Below are positions 18,283-27,568 of a stretch of 64,000 nucleotides of DNA, one piece after another. A model generated the notes under the pieces. That model was not told the DNA's origin and did not search any database. It saw nothing but the letters and a program-made list of their open reading frames with translations. This DNA is from Gammaproteobacteria bacterium (GTDB taxonomy: Bacteria; Pseudomonadota; Gammaproteobacteria; Steroidobacterales; JABDKV01). Where the stretch lies: positions 124,001 to 188,000 of the forward strand of contig JABDJB010000056.1 of the NCBI GenBank assembly GCA_013003425.1. Reading direction: 5' to 3'. A program made the position numbers and the translations under genes. Within the stretch, counting starts at the first letter, position 1, and the number at the start of each line of letters is the position of its first letter.

Positions 18283-19449
18283 ATGACCGGACCATGCCGG
18301 TGGCTGACAATTTTTGTTCTCGGTTTCTCATTTTCCTTACCCGCGCTGGCAGCAGACGACGACATCGCGGAATTGAGAGCTGAGATCGAGCGCCTGTCGC
18401 AGCGACTGGAGCAGCTGGAGCAGGATCGGCGGGAACGTCACGAGGAAAAAGTGGTCTCGGTGCCGGCGCCCCGACAGGAAAAACAGCTAAAGTTTAAAGG
18501 CGATGTGCGCTATCGCTATGAAATGATCGACCAGGAAGGCAAGGAAGATCGTAATCGCAACCGGGTGCGCGCGCGCTTCGGGGCAACGGCGCGAGTCAAC
18601 GATTCAGTCAAGGCTGGCATTCAGCTTGGAACCGGTGGTGACAGTCCGGTCAGCGGCAACCAGTCCCTTGATGGCGGATTTTCCAGAAAGGATTTTGGGC
18701 TTAACCTGGCCTATGTCACCTGGCAGATGGCGCCGGGTTCGTCCCTTACCGCCGGCAAAATGAAGAACCCGCTGCATCGCGCCGGCGGCCATGGGCTGAT
18801 CTGGGACAGTGATGTCAATCCGGAAGGCGTTGCGTGGCAGTACCAGGCCAACGGGGTTTTCACCAATGTTGTTGGCCTGTACGTGGAGGAGCGCTCGTCA
18901 GCAGATGACAGCCTGATGTTTGGCGGACAGCTGGGCTTCGATACTGATGTTGCCGAAGATATGGACTTCAAGGGTGGCATTGGTTACTACGTCTACACAA
19001 ATACGGTCGGCAACAAGCCGTTTTTTGACGGCGACGATAGTGCCGGAAATACACTAGTCGATGGATTACTCGTAAATGATTACAGGCAGGTGGAGTTGTT
19101 CGCCGAGCTCGGTCTGAAGGTCAGCGAGTGGCCGGCAGCCGTTTTTGCCAACTACGTGCAAAATACCGACGCCAGCGACAACGACACGGGCTATGCGGTT
19201 GGCATCAGTGTCGGTCAATTCTCGTGGGCCTACCAGGACCTCGAAGCCGATGCCGTGATCGGTACATTCGCCGATTCGGACTTCGGTGGTGGCGGTACCG
19301 GGGTTAGCGGTCATGTATTCAAGGCAAAGCATCCCATCGCAAAAAACTGGGCGGCTTCGCTGACTTTTTTCCTCAACGATTTTGGCGCGCCGGGCGCGCC
19401 GGAGAAAGACTACCGGCGGCTGCAGGCCGACATGCAGTTCAAGTTCTGA
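18283..19449 (+). CDS. Putative outer-membrane porin, likely phosphate-starvation induced
   Basis: 388 residues. Signal peptide (VLGFSFSLPALA, cleavage near 24), then a periplasmic coiled coil (about 27-50, ELRAEIERLSQRLEQLEQ), then an antiparallel beta-barrel pattern of alternating aromatic strands ending in a C-terminal phenylalanine (LQADMQFKF), the BAM signal. It fits the 'putative porin' group that begins FKGDVRYRYE; it is not obviously OprP itself. The Pho box and good -10 upstream, and the position right after phoU, argue that it lets phosphate or phosphorylated compounds through the outer membrane under starvation. That is inference from control, not from the barrel sequence. Confidence 0.8.
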   Translation: MTGPCRWLTIFVLGFSFSLPALAADDDIAELRAEIERLSQRLEQLEQDRRERHEEKVVSVPAPRQEKQLKFKGDVRYRYEMIDQEGKEDRNRNRVRARFGATARVNDSVKAGIQLGTGGDSPVSGNQSLDGGFSRKDFGLNLAYVTWQMAPGSSLTAGKMKNPLHRAGGHGLIWDSDVNPEGVAWQYQANGVFTNVVGLYVEERSSADDSLMFGGQLGFDTDVAEDMDFKGGIGYYVYTNTVGNKPFFDGDDSAGNTLVDGLLVNDYRQVELFAELGLKVSEWPAAVFANYVQNTDASDNDTGYAVGISVGQFSWAYQDLEADAVIGTFADSDFGGGGTGVSGHVFKAKHPIAKNWAASLTFFLNDFGAPGAPEKDYRRLQADMQFKF

Positions 19450-19460
19450 GACTGTCTGTA

Positions 19461-19486
19461 ACCGGGCCGGCTCCGGCTGGCCCGGT
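19461..19486. terminator. Hairpin between convergent porin and arfB
   Basis: ACCGGGCC pairs with GGCCCGGT across ten bases (8-bp stem, 19461-19468 with 19479-19486). It lies between two converging genes and its last base belongs to the arfB stop codon. Neither side has a T-run, so a two-way barrier to transcription is only suggested. Confidence 0.45.
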
Positions 19487-19911
19487 CAATCCAGCGGCGG
19501 GCGCCCGCGCAGCCGCTTTACCTTGCCGCGCCGCTTCTTGTCGTCAAGACGCTGACGCCGCGCGGCACGCGTGGGTTTTGTGCGCCGGCGCTTCTTTGGC
19601 ACTACCGTGGCCCGTCGCACCAGCCTGGCGACGCGATCGAGTGCGTCCTGGCGGTTTTGCTTGCGACTGCGAAAGCGTTTTGCTGTGAGTATCAGCTCAC
19701 CCTGCGTTGTCACCCTGTTACCGGCAATCCGCAGCAGCCGTTTGCGTACATCATCAGGCAAAGAAGGTGAGCTGCGGATATCGAAGCGCAGCTGCACGGC
19801 GGTGGAGGACTTGTTGACATGTTGTCCGCCCGGTCCCGACGCGCGGATAAAGCTGAGCTCGAATTCATCGAGCGGTATTGACAAGGTGTCGGTGACAGTC
19901 AGTTCAGGCAT
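19486..19911 (-). CDS. arfB: Alternative ribosome-rescue factor (YaeJ/ArfB)
   Basis: 141 residues (E. coli ArfB 140). The class-I release-factor catalytic loop is seen as ASGPGGQHVNKSSTAVQL, with the GGQ that hydrolyses peptidyl-tRNA, but no codon-recognition domain. The C-terminal third is a long basic tail (VPKKRRRTKPTRAARRQR and on), which in ArfB enters the empty mRNA channel of stalled ribosomes. Start ATG at 19911. It is the first of a minus-strand run with small gaps, tail-to-tail with the porin. Confidence 0.93.
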   Translation of the reverse strand: MPELTVTDTLSIPLDEFELSFIRASGPGGQHVNKSSTAVQLRFDIRSSPSLPDDVRKRLLRIAGNRVTTQGELILTAKRFRSRKQNRQDALDRVARLVRRATVVPKKRRRTKPTRAARRQRLDDKKRRGKVKRLRGRPPLD

Positions 19912-19960
19912 GGGCGGTTTAGCAGCGACTGCGCTGCTGTCAGGGTTTACCTCGGGCGGC

Positions 19961-20176
19961 TCAGGCGTTGAGGTCGGGAATGAGTTGACTCTCGAGGCGT
20001 GAAATCGTGTCTTTGATCATCAGCTTGCGTTTTTTCAGCCGCTTGAGTTCGAGCTGATCGACCAGCGGGTCGTCGGCAAGGCGGGAAATAACATCATCAA
20101 GATCGCGGTGTTCAACACGGAGCGATTTCAGTCGCTCGAGACTTCTGAAGGCTTCGGTTTCTATTTTCTGGTCCAT
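19961..20176 (-). CDS. DUF465/YdcH-family small protein
   Basis: 71 residues, almost wholly helical and charged. The C-terminal half has the DUF465 signature (LELKRLKKRKLMIKDTI). Proteins of this family are short coiled-coil cytoplasmic proteins of unknown function. The upstream residues form a heptad pattern as well, so it probably dimerises. The ATG at 20176 is followed immediately by coding-like sequence. It lies 49 bases before arfB in the direction of transcription. Confidence 0.82.
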   Translation of the reverse strand: MDQKIETEAFRSLERLKSLRVEHRDLDDVISRLADDPLVDQLELKRLKKRKLMIKDTISRLESQLIPDLNA

Positions 20177-20286
20177 TTGCGCTTTCGAATCACGTTGCCG
20201 CGGCGGGCAGTGGCCGGATGGCCCGACCGGTCTAGCTTAGCCTATAGGCGCGGGGCGAATCCAAGCGCCGTTGCTGCGGCGCATCA

Positions 20287-21087
20287 TCAGGCTTCCACAT
20301 ACCGGGCCCAGTCGCGACAGGTATCGCCGATCGCCAGAAAATAAGGGTTGAGCAGCGGCTCCTTTGCGTTGTACCGCAGGGACTGCCCATCGAGCTGGAC
20401 GACGTCGCCGCCGGCGGCAGTCAGGACCGCGTGCGCCGCTGCGGTGTCCCACTCGTTGGTCGGGCCCAGCCGCGGGTAAATATCGGCGCCACCCTCGGCG
20501 ACCACGCAGAATTTCAGCGAGCTGCCCATTGGTACCATTTCGTAATCGCCGACGTTTTCCAGGAAAGCATCGAGCGACGCGCCACGATGCGAGCGGCTGC
20601 CAACGATACGCGCCGGGCCGTCGCCGGCGCCGACGCTGATGCGGCCGGGCTTGCCGTCGGCAGCGATCTTCCAGGCGCCGTCATTCGAAGTGCCGTAATA
20701 CTCCAGCTCACGTGCCGGCGCGTAAACGACGCCGAGTATCGGCTCATGGTCGGAGATCAGTGCGATGTTCACGGTAAACTCGCCGTTGCGCTTGATAAAT
20801 TCCTTGGTGCCGTCGAGCGGGTCGACCAGCCAGTAGGATTGCCACTGCGTACGCTCGGCGTAATCCGGTACGCCGGACTCCTCGGAAAGCACGGGCAGCG
20901 CAGGCTCCAGAGCGGTCAGGCCGGCTGCAATGACGCGGTGGGCTGCAAGGTCGGCCTCGGTCAACGGCGATTTGTCGTCTTTTACCTCGACATCGAAATC
21001 GCGTGCGTAAACTTCCATAATCGCAGCACCGGCAGCGCGCGCTATCCGGCGCACTTCGGGCAGAAGAGTTTCTGTCTCAGTCTTCAT
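20287..21087 (-). CDS. cysQ: 3'(2'),5'-bisphosphate nucleotidase CysQ
   Basis: 266-residue member of the lithium-sensitive inositol-monophosphatase superfamily. Metal-binding and catalytic motifs are intact: EESG preceded by LPVLS, the DPLDGTKEF signature, and WDTAAAHAVL near the C-terminus. CysQ removes the 3'-phosphate from PAP formed in sulfate assimilation and acyl-carrier-protein turnover. Length and the KDDKSPLTEADLAAH segment fit CysQ better than SuhB. The ATG at 21087 lies seven bases after the stop of rhlB, so the two may be co-transcribed. Confidence 0.92.
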   Translation of the reverse strand: MKTETETLLPEVRRIARAAGAAIMEVYARDFDVEVKDDKSPLTEADLAAHRVIAAGLTALEPALPVLSEESGVPDYAERTQWQSYWLVDPLDGTKEFIKRNGEFTVNIALISDHEPILGVVYAPARELEYYGTSNDGAWKIAADGKPGRISVGAGDGPARIVGSRSHRGASLDAFLENVGDYEMVPMGSSLKFCVVAEGGADIYPRLGPTNEWDTAAAHAVLTAAGGDVVQLDGQSLRYNAKEPLLNPYFLAIGDTCRDWARYVEA

Positions 21088-21094
21088 TCAACAC

Positions 21095-22366
21095 CTATTT
21101 CCTGCGCCGGGGTGGCCGGCCACCGCGGCCCCTGGCTGGTGGTCCGCCGCGCTTGTTGTGCGGCTTGCGGGGCGGTCGTGGCGGGATCTTTATATCGACC
21201 AGCAGGGCAGGGTCGATTGCTTCAACCGGAATCTTGTAGCCGACATACTTCTCGATGGCGGGGAGGTTCTGCGCATAATCCTCGCAGCCGAAACTTATCG
21301 CGTCGCCTTCGGCGCCGGCACGCGCGGTGCGCCCGATACGGTGAACGTAGTCTTCAGCATCGTCGGGCAGGTCGAAGTTGAACACGTGGCTGACACCGGG
21401 AATATGCAGGCCACGCGACGCCACGTCAGTTCCGATCAGAACCGGCAGCTCGCCACTCTGGAAGTCGCGTAACAGCCGTAATCTTTTTTTCTGTGGCACG
21501 TCGCCCGACATTGCCCGGGCATCAATACCGTTTGCCTCGAGAAACCGCTGCAGGCGCTCGGATTCACGCCGCCGGTTGACAAACACCATCGTGCGCCGCG
21601 GATCCATTTGGCGCAGCAGGCCGATGAGCAGCGGAATCTTCTCGCGGTTTGACGGGTAATAGATGAGCTGGCGAATCCGGTCCGGGGTGACCCGTTCGGG
21701 CTCGATCTGTACCAGTTCGGGGTCGTTCATATGCTCGTAAGCCAGTTCGAGCACCCGCTGCGACAGCGTCGCTGAAAACAGCATGTTGAGACGCTGTCCG
21801 GGCTCCGGCATGCGCCGCAGCACAAAACGGATGTCGCTGATAAAGCCCAGGTCGAACATCCGGTCGGCCTCGTCCAGCACTACCACCTGGCAACAGCTGA
21901 AGCGAAAAACCTTCTGCTTGAAGTAGTCGATGATGCGACCTGGAGTGCCGATCAATACATCGCAGCCCGCCTCGATCTGCTTGCGCTGTTTCTCGTAGTC
22001 GGTGCCACCGAAAGCCAGTGCGAGTTTGAAGCCGGTATGCCGGTTGAGTATCTCGGCATCCTTGTGAATTTGCACCGCCAGCTCACGGGTCGGCGCCAGC
22101 ATCACGGCGCGCGGATCATTCGGTCGCCGGCCAGGCAATGGCTCAGTTTGCAACAAATGATGGAATGCGGCGATCAGGAATGCGGCAGTCTTGCCGGTGC
22201 CCGTCTGGGCCTGTCCGGCCACGTCCGAGCCCGTCAGGGCGTCGGGCAGGGTCGCGCCCTGGATCGGCGTGCAGGATTCGAAGCCGGCCTCGCGGATGCC
22301 TGCGAGTACTGCGGGGTCGATCGCGAGCGCGTCGAATCTAACGTCTGTAAGGTGCCTTTCGGTCAT
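21095..22366 (-). CDS. rhlB: DEAD-box RNA helicase RhlB
   Basis: 423 residues (E. coli RhlB 421). All helicase motifs are visible: Q-motif region CTPIQ, AQTGTGKT, PTRELAVQ, TPGR, DEAD in VVLDEADRMFDLGF, SAT, and HRIGRTARAG. The N-terminus MTERHLTDVRF and the divergent position next to trxA-rho match RhlB in E. coli, where it is the RNase E-bound degradosome helicase. The C-terminus is arginine- and glycine-rich (KRGGPPARGRGGRPPRRRK), the RNA/RNase E-binding tail. The region before it (22367-22623) is shared with the divergent trxA. Confidence 0.94.
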   Translation of the reverse strand: MTERHLTDVRFDALAIDPAVLAGIREAGFESCTPIQGATLPDALTGSDVAGQAQTGTGKTAAFLIAAFHHLLQTEPLPGRRPNDPRAVMLAPTRELAVQIHKDAEILNRHTGFKLALAFGGTDYEKQRKQIEAGCDVLIGTPGRIIDYFKQKVFRFSCCQVVVLDEADRMFDLGFISDIRFVLRRMPEPGQRLNMLFSATLSQRVLELAYEHMNDPELVQIEPERVTPDRIRQLIYYPSNREKIPLLIGLLRQMDPRRTMVFVNRRRESERLQRFLEANGIDARAMSGDVPQKKRLRLLRDFQSGELPVLIGTDVASRGLHIPGVSHVFNFDLPDDAEDYVHRIGRTARAGAEGDAISFGCEDYAQNLPAIEKYVGYKIPVEAIDPALLVDIKIPPRPPRKPHNKRGGPPARGRGGRPPRRRK

Positions 22367-22623
22367 TTCGTTTTGGCAGATCCTGTGCTATAAAGTGAGT
22401 CGCTGGCGCTTGGCGCCGCACCGGTCCAGTACAGCCAGGGGCTGTAGACTGACAACCATCCCAGACTGGAAGTCCAGCTCCTATCCCAGACAACAAACAG
22501 CGCCGCTAGTCGGCTGCGTTGATCAAGGCTGAACTGTTTTCACAACTGGCTTCAGGCCCCCGTAAATCTTCGACGACCTGTACGCGGCCGGTAGTGTAAC
22601 CCGACATTCACTTGGAGGAGAAT
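22367..22623. other. rhlB/trxA divergent intergenic region
   Basis: 257 bases, the longest gap in the window. It must hold promoters for both directions. I see short hairpins (GGCGC-TTG-GCGCC near 22410 and CTGGA-AG-TCCAG near 22470) but no convincing paired -35/-10 and no coding frame with a start and good codon use. Confidence 0.45.
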
Positions 22624-22950
22624 GTGAGCGAAAGAATAATTCATACGAGTGATGCCACCTTTGAGGCAGACGTGCTGCAGGCCGACAAGCCTGTCCTGCT
22701 GGATTTCTGGGCCGAGTGGTGTGGCCCGTGCAAGATGATCGCGCCGGCACTGGCAGAAATTGCCGAGGAATTCGATGGCCGTGTCACCGTTGCCAAGCTC
22801 AACATTGACGAGAATCCCGCGACTCCGCCCAAGTACCAGGTGCGGGGCATCCCAACGCTGATCCTGTTCAAGGACGGGACCGTGGAGGCCCAGTCGGTGG
22901 GCGCCAAGTCAAAAACCCAATTGACCTCATTCCTGGAATCACACCTATGA
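22624..22950 (+). CDS. trxA: Thioredoxin 1
   Basis: 108-residue thioredoxin with the active site [10 protein letters not shown] and the cis-proline [11 protein letters not shown]. Closely follows E. coli TrxA in length and in the opening SERIIHTSD. Cytoplasmic general disulfide reductase, recycled by thioredoxin reductase. The start is the GTG at 24 bases into 22600s (22624), because GGAGGAG lies just before it; a TTG at 22612 would place that ribosome site inside the coding region. Its stop overlaps the rho ATG (ATGA). Confidence 0.96.
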   Translation: MSERIIHTSDATFEADVLQADKPVLLDFWAEWCGPCKMIAPALAEIAEEFDGRVTVAKLNIDENPATPPKYQVRGIPTLILFKDGTVEAQSVGAKSKTQLTSFLESHL

Positions 22951-24368
22951 GAGGCTATCTCGGCAACTCGGCCCGTGGTGGCCGGTCCAAGACGCAGCCG
23001 CGCAAGCGGTCTGGCGGCAACAAGTCGCGCCGGCGGAAGCCGCCGAAGCACGAATTCCCGGATGACGGCGAAGGGCTCGAGACCATAGACGGCGAGCTCA
23101 GCGAAAACGTCATGGACCTGACCGAGCTCAAGCAGAAGCCGGTTTCCGAACTGGTCGAAATGGCCAACGAAATGGGTCTCGACAGTGCGGCCCGCCTGCG
23201 CAAGCAGGACATGATCTTTGCGTTGCTGAAAGAGCACGCCAAGAATGGCGAAGACATATACGGCGCCGGTGTGCTGGAGATACTGCAGGATGGTTTTGGC
23301 TTTCTGCGCTCTGCCGATGCATCGTATCTTGCCGGACCCGATGATATATACGTATCGCCGAGCCAGATCCGCCGTTTCAACCTGCGCACCGGCGATACCG
23401 TGGCCGGCCTGATTCGCCCGCCAAAGGACAGCGAGCGCTATTTCGCCCTGCTGAAAGTCGGGCAAATCAACATGGATGCGCCGGACAATGCCAAGAACAA
23501 GGTGCTGTTCGAAAACCTGACCGCTCTGTTTCCGCGCCGGCGGCTGAAGCTGGAAGCTGGCAACGGCAGTACCGAAGACATTACGGCGCGAATAATCGAT
23601 ATGGTTGCTCCGATCGGTGCCGGCCAGCGCGGGCTGATCGTCTCGCCGCCGAAAGCCGGCAAGACCATGCTGCTACAGAATATCGCGCACTCGATCATCC
23701 ACAACTGCCCCGACGTAGTGCTGATCGTGCTGCTCATCGACGAGCGGCCTGAAGAGGTCACCGAGATGGCCCGGTCGGTCCGCGGCGAAGTCGTCTCCAG
23801 CACCTTCGACGAGCCGGCCAGCCGTCACGTACAGGTGGCCGAGATGGTCATCGAGAAAGCCAAGCGCCTCGCAGAGCACAAGAAGGATGTCGTCATCCTG
23901 CTCGATTCGATTACCCGGCTGGCGCGGGCGTACAACACGGTTGTGCCATCATCCGGCAAGGTGCTCACCGGCGGCGTGGACGCCAACGCGCTGCACCGGC
24001 CGAAGCGCTTCTTCGGCGCTGCGCGCAACATCGAGGAGGGTGGCAGCCTGACTATTATCGCCACCGCCCTGATCGATACCGGTTCGCGCATGGACGACGT
24101 CATCTACGAGGAGTTCAAGGGAACCGGCAACATGGAGATCCACCTGGATCGGCGTATTGCTGAAAAACGTGTATTCCCGGCCATCAACATCAATCGGTCC
24201 GGAACGCGCAAGGAAGAGCTGCTGACTGATCCCGACGAGCTCGCCAAGATCTGGATTTTACGTAAGCTGCTACATCCGATGGACGAGATTGCAGCGATTG
24301 AATTCCTGATCGGCAAACTCAAGGACACCAAGGTCAACAGCGAGTTTTTCGAGGCAATGAAGCGCTGA
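22947..24368 (+). CDS. rho: Transcription termination factor Rho with N-terminal extension
   Basis: 473 residues. The core from [19 protein letters not shown] (residue 56) matches E. coli Rho from its first residue: helical N-terminal domain, cold-shock-like RNA-binding domain (GFGFLR, then [16 protein letters not shown]), Walker A PPKAGKTM, Walker [15 protein letters not shown]-loop and R-loop regions. The first 55 residues are extra, basic first ([16 protein letters not shown]) and then acidic. Two starts are possible: ATG 22947, overlapping trxA's stop, or ATG 23112. Neither has a strong ribosome site. The open, coding-like extension and the ATGA overlap favour the long form. Confidence 0.93.
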   Translation: MRGYLGNSARGGRSKTQPRKRSGGNKSRRRKPPKHEFPDDGEGLETIDGELSENVMDLTELKQKPVSELVEMANEMGLDSAARLRKQDMIFALLKEHAKNGEDIYGAGVLEILQDGFGFLRSADASYLAGPDDIYVSPSQIRRFNLRTGDTVAGLIRPPKDSERYFALLKVGQINMDAPDNAKNKVLFENLTALFPRRRLKLEAGNGSTEDITARIIDMVAPIGAGQRGLIVSPPKAGKTMLLQNIAHSIIHNCPDVVLIVLLIDERPEEVTEMARSVRGEVVSSTFDEPASRHVQVAEMVIEKAKRLAEHKKDVVILLDSITRLARAYNTVVPSSGKVLTGGVDANALHRPKRFFGAARNIEEGGSLTIIATALIDTGSRMDDVIYEEFKGTGNMEIHLDRRIAEKRVFPAININRSGTRKEELLTDPDELAKIWILRKLLHPMDEIAAIEFLIGKLKDTKVNSEFFEAMKR

Positions 24369-24421
24369 CGCACGTAAAAAGCGTTTTAACCTGACATAAC
24401 ACGTATCTTGTCATATTGCGT

Positions 24422-24437
24422 TGTGATTCCGATCACG
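24422..24437. promoter_or_regulatory. CRP/Vfr-like palindrome
   Basis: TGTGA, six bases, TCACG: nine of ten conserved positions of the CRP-family site TGTGA-N6-TCACA. It is centred about 105 bases before the start of the CheA-like kinase operon and after the rho stop, a usual place for activation. Confidence 0.5.
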
Positions 24438-24534
24438 GCGCCCTGAGTCATTTTCCTTTCTACTGATTGCGCGGGGTCCGTCAGGCCCCGCGTTGCTGTG
24501 CGCAGGACAGGCGTGCAATACAGAGGGAGAAGCG

Positions 24535-26700
24535 ATGGGCGCAATCACGTCAGGGAAATACAGGGCAATCGTCATATCGATTGCGCTGTTTATTGTCTTT
24601 GACGCTGGTGTGCTCATCATGAACTTCTATATCGCGAACCAGTTCGCTCGCGATGCCACAGAAGTAAACCTGGCGGGCCGCCAGCGCACCCTGTCACAGC
24701 GCCTGCTGAAGGCCTTGCTGCAGACCGACAATGCCCTTGGCAGCGGCAACTATATTGACGTTCCGCTCAATGAGCTGAAATCCAGTTTCCGCCTGTTCGA
24801 CGACACGCTCAATGCCTTCAACAAGGGCGGCGAGGTGATGGGTGTCGATGGGGATCCGGTGCTGGTGGAGGCTCTGGACGATCCATATGCCCGCCGCATG
24901 CTGACCGAGACTATCGAGCAGTGGTTGCCGTTGCGCGAGGCGCTGCAGCCGATGCTCGCTTTCGACGCGAAGATCGATCGCAGCGCTGAACTGATCATGA
25001 CCGATGCAGGCGCCGAGCTGGAAGGCGACCTGTTTCACGCCATCATGGTCGCCACTGCCGAGGGCCGCGATACGCGGCTGCACGAGCTGACCAACGGACT
25101 GACGGTTCACATGGAGTATGAATCGACCCGCCGTGCCGCACGACTGCGCATCATTCAGGTGACCGGTATATGCCTGGCACTGATCAACTTCTTTGTCATC
25201 CTGTTCCATTTTATCCGTAACCTGAACAAGTATGACGCGATGATCGAGCAGGCCAGGAAAGAGACTGGCGAGATACTCGAGACAGTCAACGAGGGGCTCT
25301 TTCTGCTCGATTCAGAATACCGCATTGGTACTCAGCATTCGGCTGCGTTGAGTGGAATATTCCGTCGCGACAATCTGGGCGGGGTCAACCTGATTGAGTT
25401 GTTGCGCGGTATCGTGCCGGAGACAACGCTCAATGTTGCCCGTGATTACATCAGCCTGTTCTTTGGCAAGCGCGTCAACCAGGCCCTGGTTGACGACCTG
25501 AACCCGCTGAATGAGGTTGAGGTTCATTTTGGCGGCGACAGCAGCATGTTCCAGACCCGCTATCTCGGTTTCGAATTCCGCCGCGTGCTGGTCGACGACC
25601 AGTTGTCGCACCTGCTGGTGACTGTCAATGACATTACCGAAAAGGTGGCGCTGGAGCGCGAACTGCAGGAATCACGAGCGCGGTCGTCCGCGCAGCTGGA
25701 TATGCTCATGGACATCCTGCATATCGAGCCGGAAATGCTTACAGATTTCCTGTGCGGCTCTGAGCGGTCATTGGGCAAGATCAACTCGATTCTGCGGCGC
25801 CCGGCCAAGGGTATCGAAGTCTACAAGGCCAAGCTTGACCAGATTTTCCGCGAAGTACATACGGTCAAAGGCGAGGCCGCGGCGCTGGGCCTCAACTCCG
25901 TGGAGATTCATGCTCACGAGCTGGAGGACCTTATTGCCGAAATCCAGGAGCGGCCGTCGATTCGCGGCAGCGACTTCCTGCCGCTCACCATCAAGCTGGA
26001 CGAGGTGCTGGGGCATATCCAGTCGGTGCGCGAGCTGGTGGCGCGGCTGATAGATTTCCGCACCGCTTTTGACCGCAGCAGCATTGCCCAGGTAGACGAT
26101 GACCAGCGCTCGGCACCGCGCACCGACATGTCGGCGCTCATGCACAATCTCGCCGAACGTATCGCCGACGAGCAGGGCAAGCGCGTCAACCTGCACTGTG
26201 TCGGCCTCGAGGGGCGGCACGTACCGGAAGCCTACCGCGGTCCGTTAAAGGACATGGCCCTGCAGTTCATTCGCAACGGCGTAACCCATGGTATCGAGCC
26301 TCCAGGGGAGCGCAACGAGGCCAACAAGGGACAGGTTGGGCGTATAGCCATGAAGTTCATGCCGCTCAATGGTACCGGGTTCGAATTTTCCTACCGCGAT
26401 GACGGGCGCGGGCTGGATCTCGATCTCATTCGGCGTACCGCAGTCGAGAAAGGCTTTGTCACCGCCGACCAGATTGACACGATGGAAGAGCGGGCGGTAA
26501 TGGCGCTTATTTTCCAGCGCGGTTTTTCGACTTGCGAACAGGTCAGCACAGATGCTGGCCGGGGCGTAGGCATGGACGTTATCCGCAATCTCGTCAATGA
26601 GCTCAATGGCAAGGTCAGGGTATCGACCGCGCGAGGTGAGTTCACCCAGTTCAAGATCACGTTGCCGGCAATACCGAGCGACATGGACCAGGCGGCATGA
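24535..26700 (+). CDS. Membrane-bound CheA-like histidine kinase (PilJ-type sensor, PAS, Hpt, HATPase)
   Basis: 721 residues. Helix 1 (about 10-32) and helix 2 (about 205-226) flank a periplasmic helical domain opening NLAGRQRTLSQRLLKALL, the type IV pilus/NIT-like sensor motif seen in PilJ and NarX. A PAS domain follows (about 245-355), then an Hpt domain with phospho-histidine about residue 442 in VHTVKGEAAALGL, as in CheA P1. The ATPase is CheA-like: IRNGVTHGIEPPGER, DDGRGLDLD, GRGVGMDVIRN. It ends there: no P2 and no CheW-binding P5 domain. So it looks like a CheA that carries its own membrane sensor. ATG 24535 has GGGAG upstream. Confidence 0.85.
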   Translation: MGAITSGKYRAIVISIALFIVFDAGVLIMNFYIANQFARDATEVNLAGRQRTLSQRLLKALLQTDNALGSGNYIDVPLNELKSSFRLFDDTLNAFNKGGEVMGVDGDPVLVEALDDPYARRMLTETIEQWLPLREALQPMLAFDAKIDRSAELIMTDAGAELEGDLFHAIMVATAEGRDTRLHELTNGLTVHMEYESTRRAARLRIIQVTGICLALINFFVILFHFIRNLNKYDAMIEQARKETGEILETVNEGLFLLDSEYRIGTQHSAALSGIFRRDNLGGVNLIELLRGIVPETTLNVARDYISLFFGKRVNQALVDDLNPLNEVEVHFGGDSSMFQTRYLGFEFRRVLVDDQLSHLLVTVNDITEKVALERELQESRARSSAQLDMLMDILHIEPEMLTDFLCGSERSLGKINSILRRPAKGIEVYKAKLDQIFREVHTVKGEAAALGLNSVEIHAHELEDLIAEIQERPSIRGSDFLPLTIKLDEVLGHIQSVRELVARLIDFRTAFDRSSIAQVDDDQRSAPRTDMSALMHNLAERIADEQGKRVNLHCVGLEGRHVPEAYRGPLKDMALQFIRNGVTHGIEPPGERNEANKGQVGRIAMKFMPLNGTGFEFSYRDDGRGLDLDLIRRTAVEKGFVTADQIDTMEERAVMALIFQRGFSTCEQVSTDAGRGVGMDVIRNLVNELNGKVRVSTARGEFTQFKITLPAIPSDMDQAA

Positions 26701-26737
26701 AAAGCCGCGCGTTTACTGCAGCCGAAAGGTGAAAATC

Positions 26738-27109
26738 ATGAAACTCATGATCGTGGATGACTCCAATATCATCCGGAGAAAGATAGAGCGCTCCACCGAG
26801 GTCGACGGCCTTGAGGTGGTAGCTACCGCAAGCAACGGCGTCGAGGCGCTCGAGCAGTTCCCCAAGGTGTGCCCGGACATCGTCACGATGGACCTGACCA
26901 TGCCGGAAATGGGTGGCATCGAATGCGTCGAGCGGATGGTAGAGATAGATCCGAATGTCATCATCCTGGTGATCTCGGCACTGTCAGACAAAGCCACCGC
27001 CATCGAAGCACTCAAGAAGGGAGCCAACGGGTTCCTGTGCAAGCCTTTCACGGAAGAAGAGCTGAATCGCGCTTTCCGCGAGCTGCTGGAGGAAGCGAAT
27101 TATGGATAA
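26738..27109 (+). CDS. CheY-like single-domain response regulator
   Basis: 123-residue stand-alone receiver. Acidic pocket in MIVDDSN, phospho-acceptor Asp52 in IVTMDLTMPEMGG, conserved Ser/Thr in VISALSD and lysine in CKPFT. There is no output domain, so it works by protein contact, as CheY does. It is 37 bases downstream of the kinase and overlaps the CheX-like gene by eight bases, so it is the obvious phosphate acceptor of that kinase. The start is the ATG at 26738, preceded by GAAAGGTG. Confidence 0.9.
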   Translation: MKLMIVDDSNIIRRKIERSTEVDGLEVVATASNGVEALEQFPKVCPDIVTMDLTMPEMGGIECVERMVEIDPNVIILVISALSDKATAIEALKKGANGFLCKPFTEEELNRAFRELLEEANYG

Positions 27110-27548
27110 GCAGGACCTGCAGGTCTTTATCGAGGGTGCCACCTCGTTCTTCAGTCATATGGGTGGCGAGCAGGCGCAGATCGGTACTCCCTACCTGGCC
27201 AGCAACACCAACAATGAGGTGAAGGGTTTTACCGGCATTATTGGTGTGACCGGCAAACGCAGGGGCTCGGTCTATTTCACGGCACCACCGGTGCTGCTGA
27301 AGGTACTGCTGATGACCCTGGGTGAAGAAAACACCGATCACGAGAACATGTGCGACATGGTCGGCGAGGTGGCCAACGTCATTTCGGGAAATGCTCGCAA
27401 AGAATTTGGTCACGAGTTCCTGATATCGGTGCCGATCGTGGTGGTCGGCAGGCTCGACAGGATTGTCGTGCCACCCGAGCTGCGCTCATTCGTCGTACCC
27501 ATCACCTGGAAAAACTACGACGCATCGCTGGTCATAGCGCTCGAGTGA
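27102..27548 (+). CDS. CheX-like phosphatase/chemotaxis family protein
   Basis: 148 residues. Carries the CheC/CheX/FliY helix with the phosphatase residues: DMVGEVANVISGNAR (Glu and Asn spaced as in the E-x2-N signature), in the middle of an alpha/beta fold. CheX proteins hydrolyse the aspartyl-phosphate of CheY. Gene overlap with the CheY-like regulator by eight bases strongly suggests that it resets that regulator. There are no CheW, MCP, CheR or CheB genes nearby. The family call is by motif; remote relatives without phosphatase activity also exist. Confidence 0.83.
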   Translation: MDKQDLQVFIEGATSFFSHMGGEQAQIGTPYLASNTNNEVKGFTGIIGVTGKRRGSVYFTAPPVLLKVLLMTLGEENTDHENMCDMVGEVANVISGNARKEFGHEFLISVPIVVVGRLDRIVVPPELRSFVVPITWKNYDASLVIALE

Positions 27549-27568
27549 TACCACCCGGGTTTTGCTGA

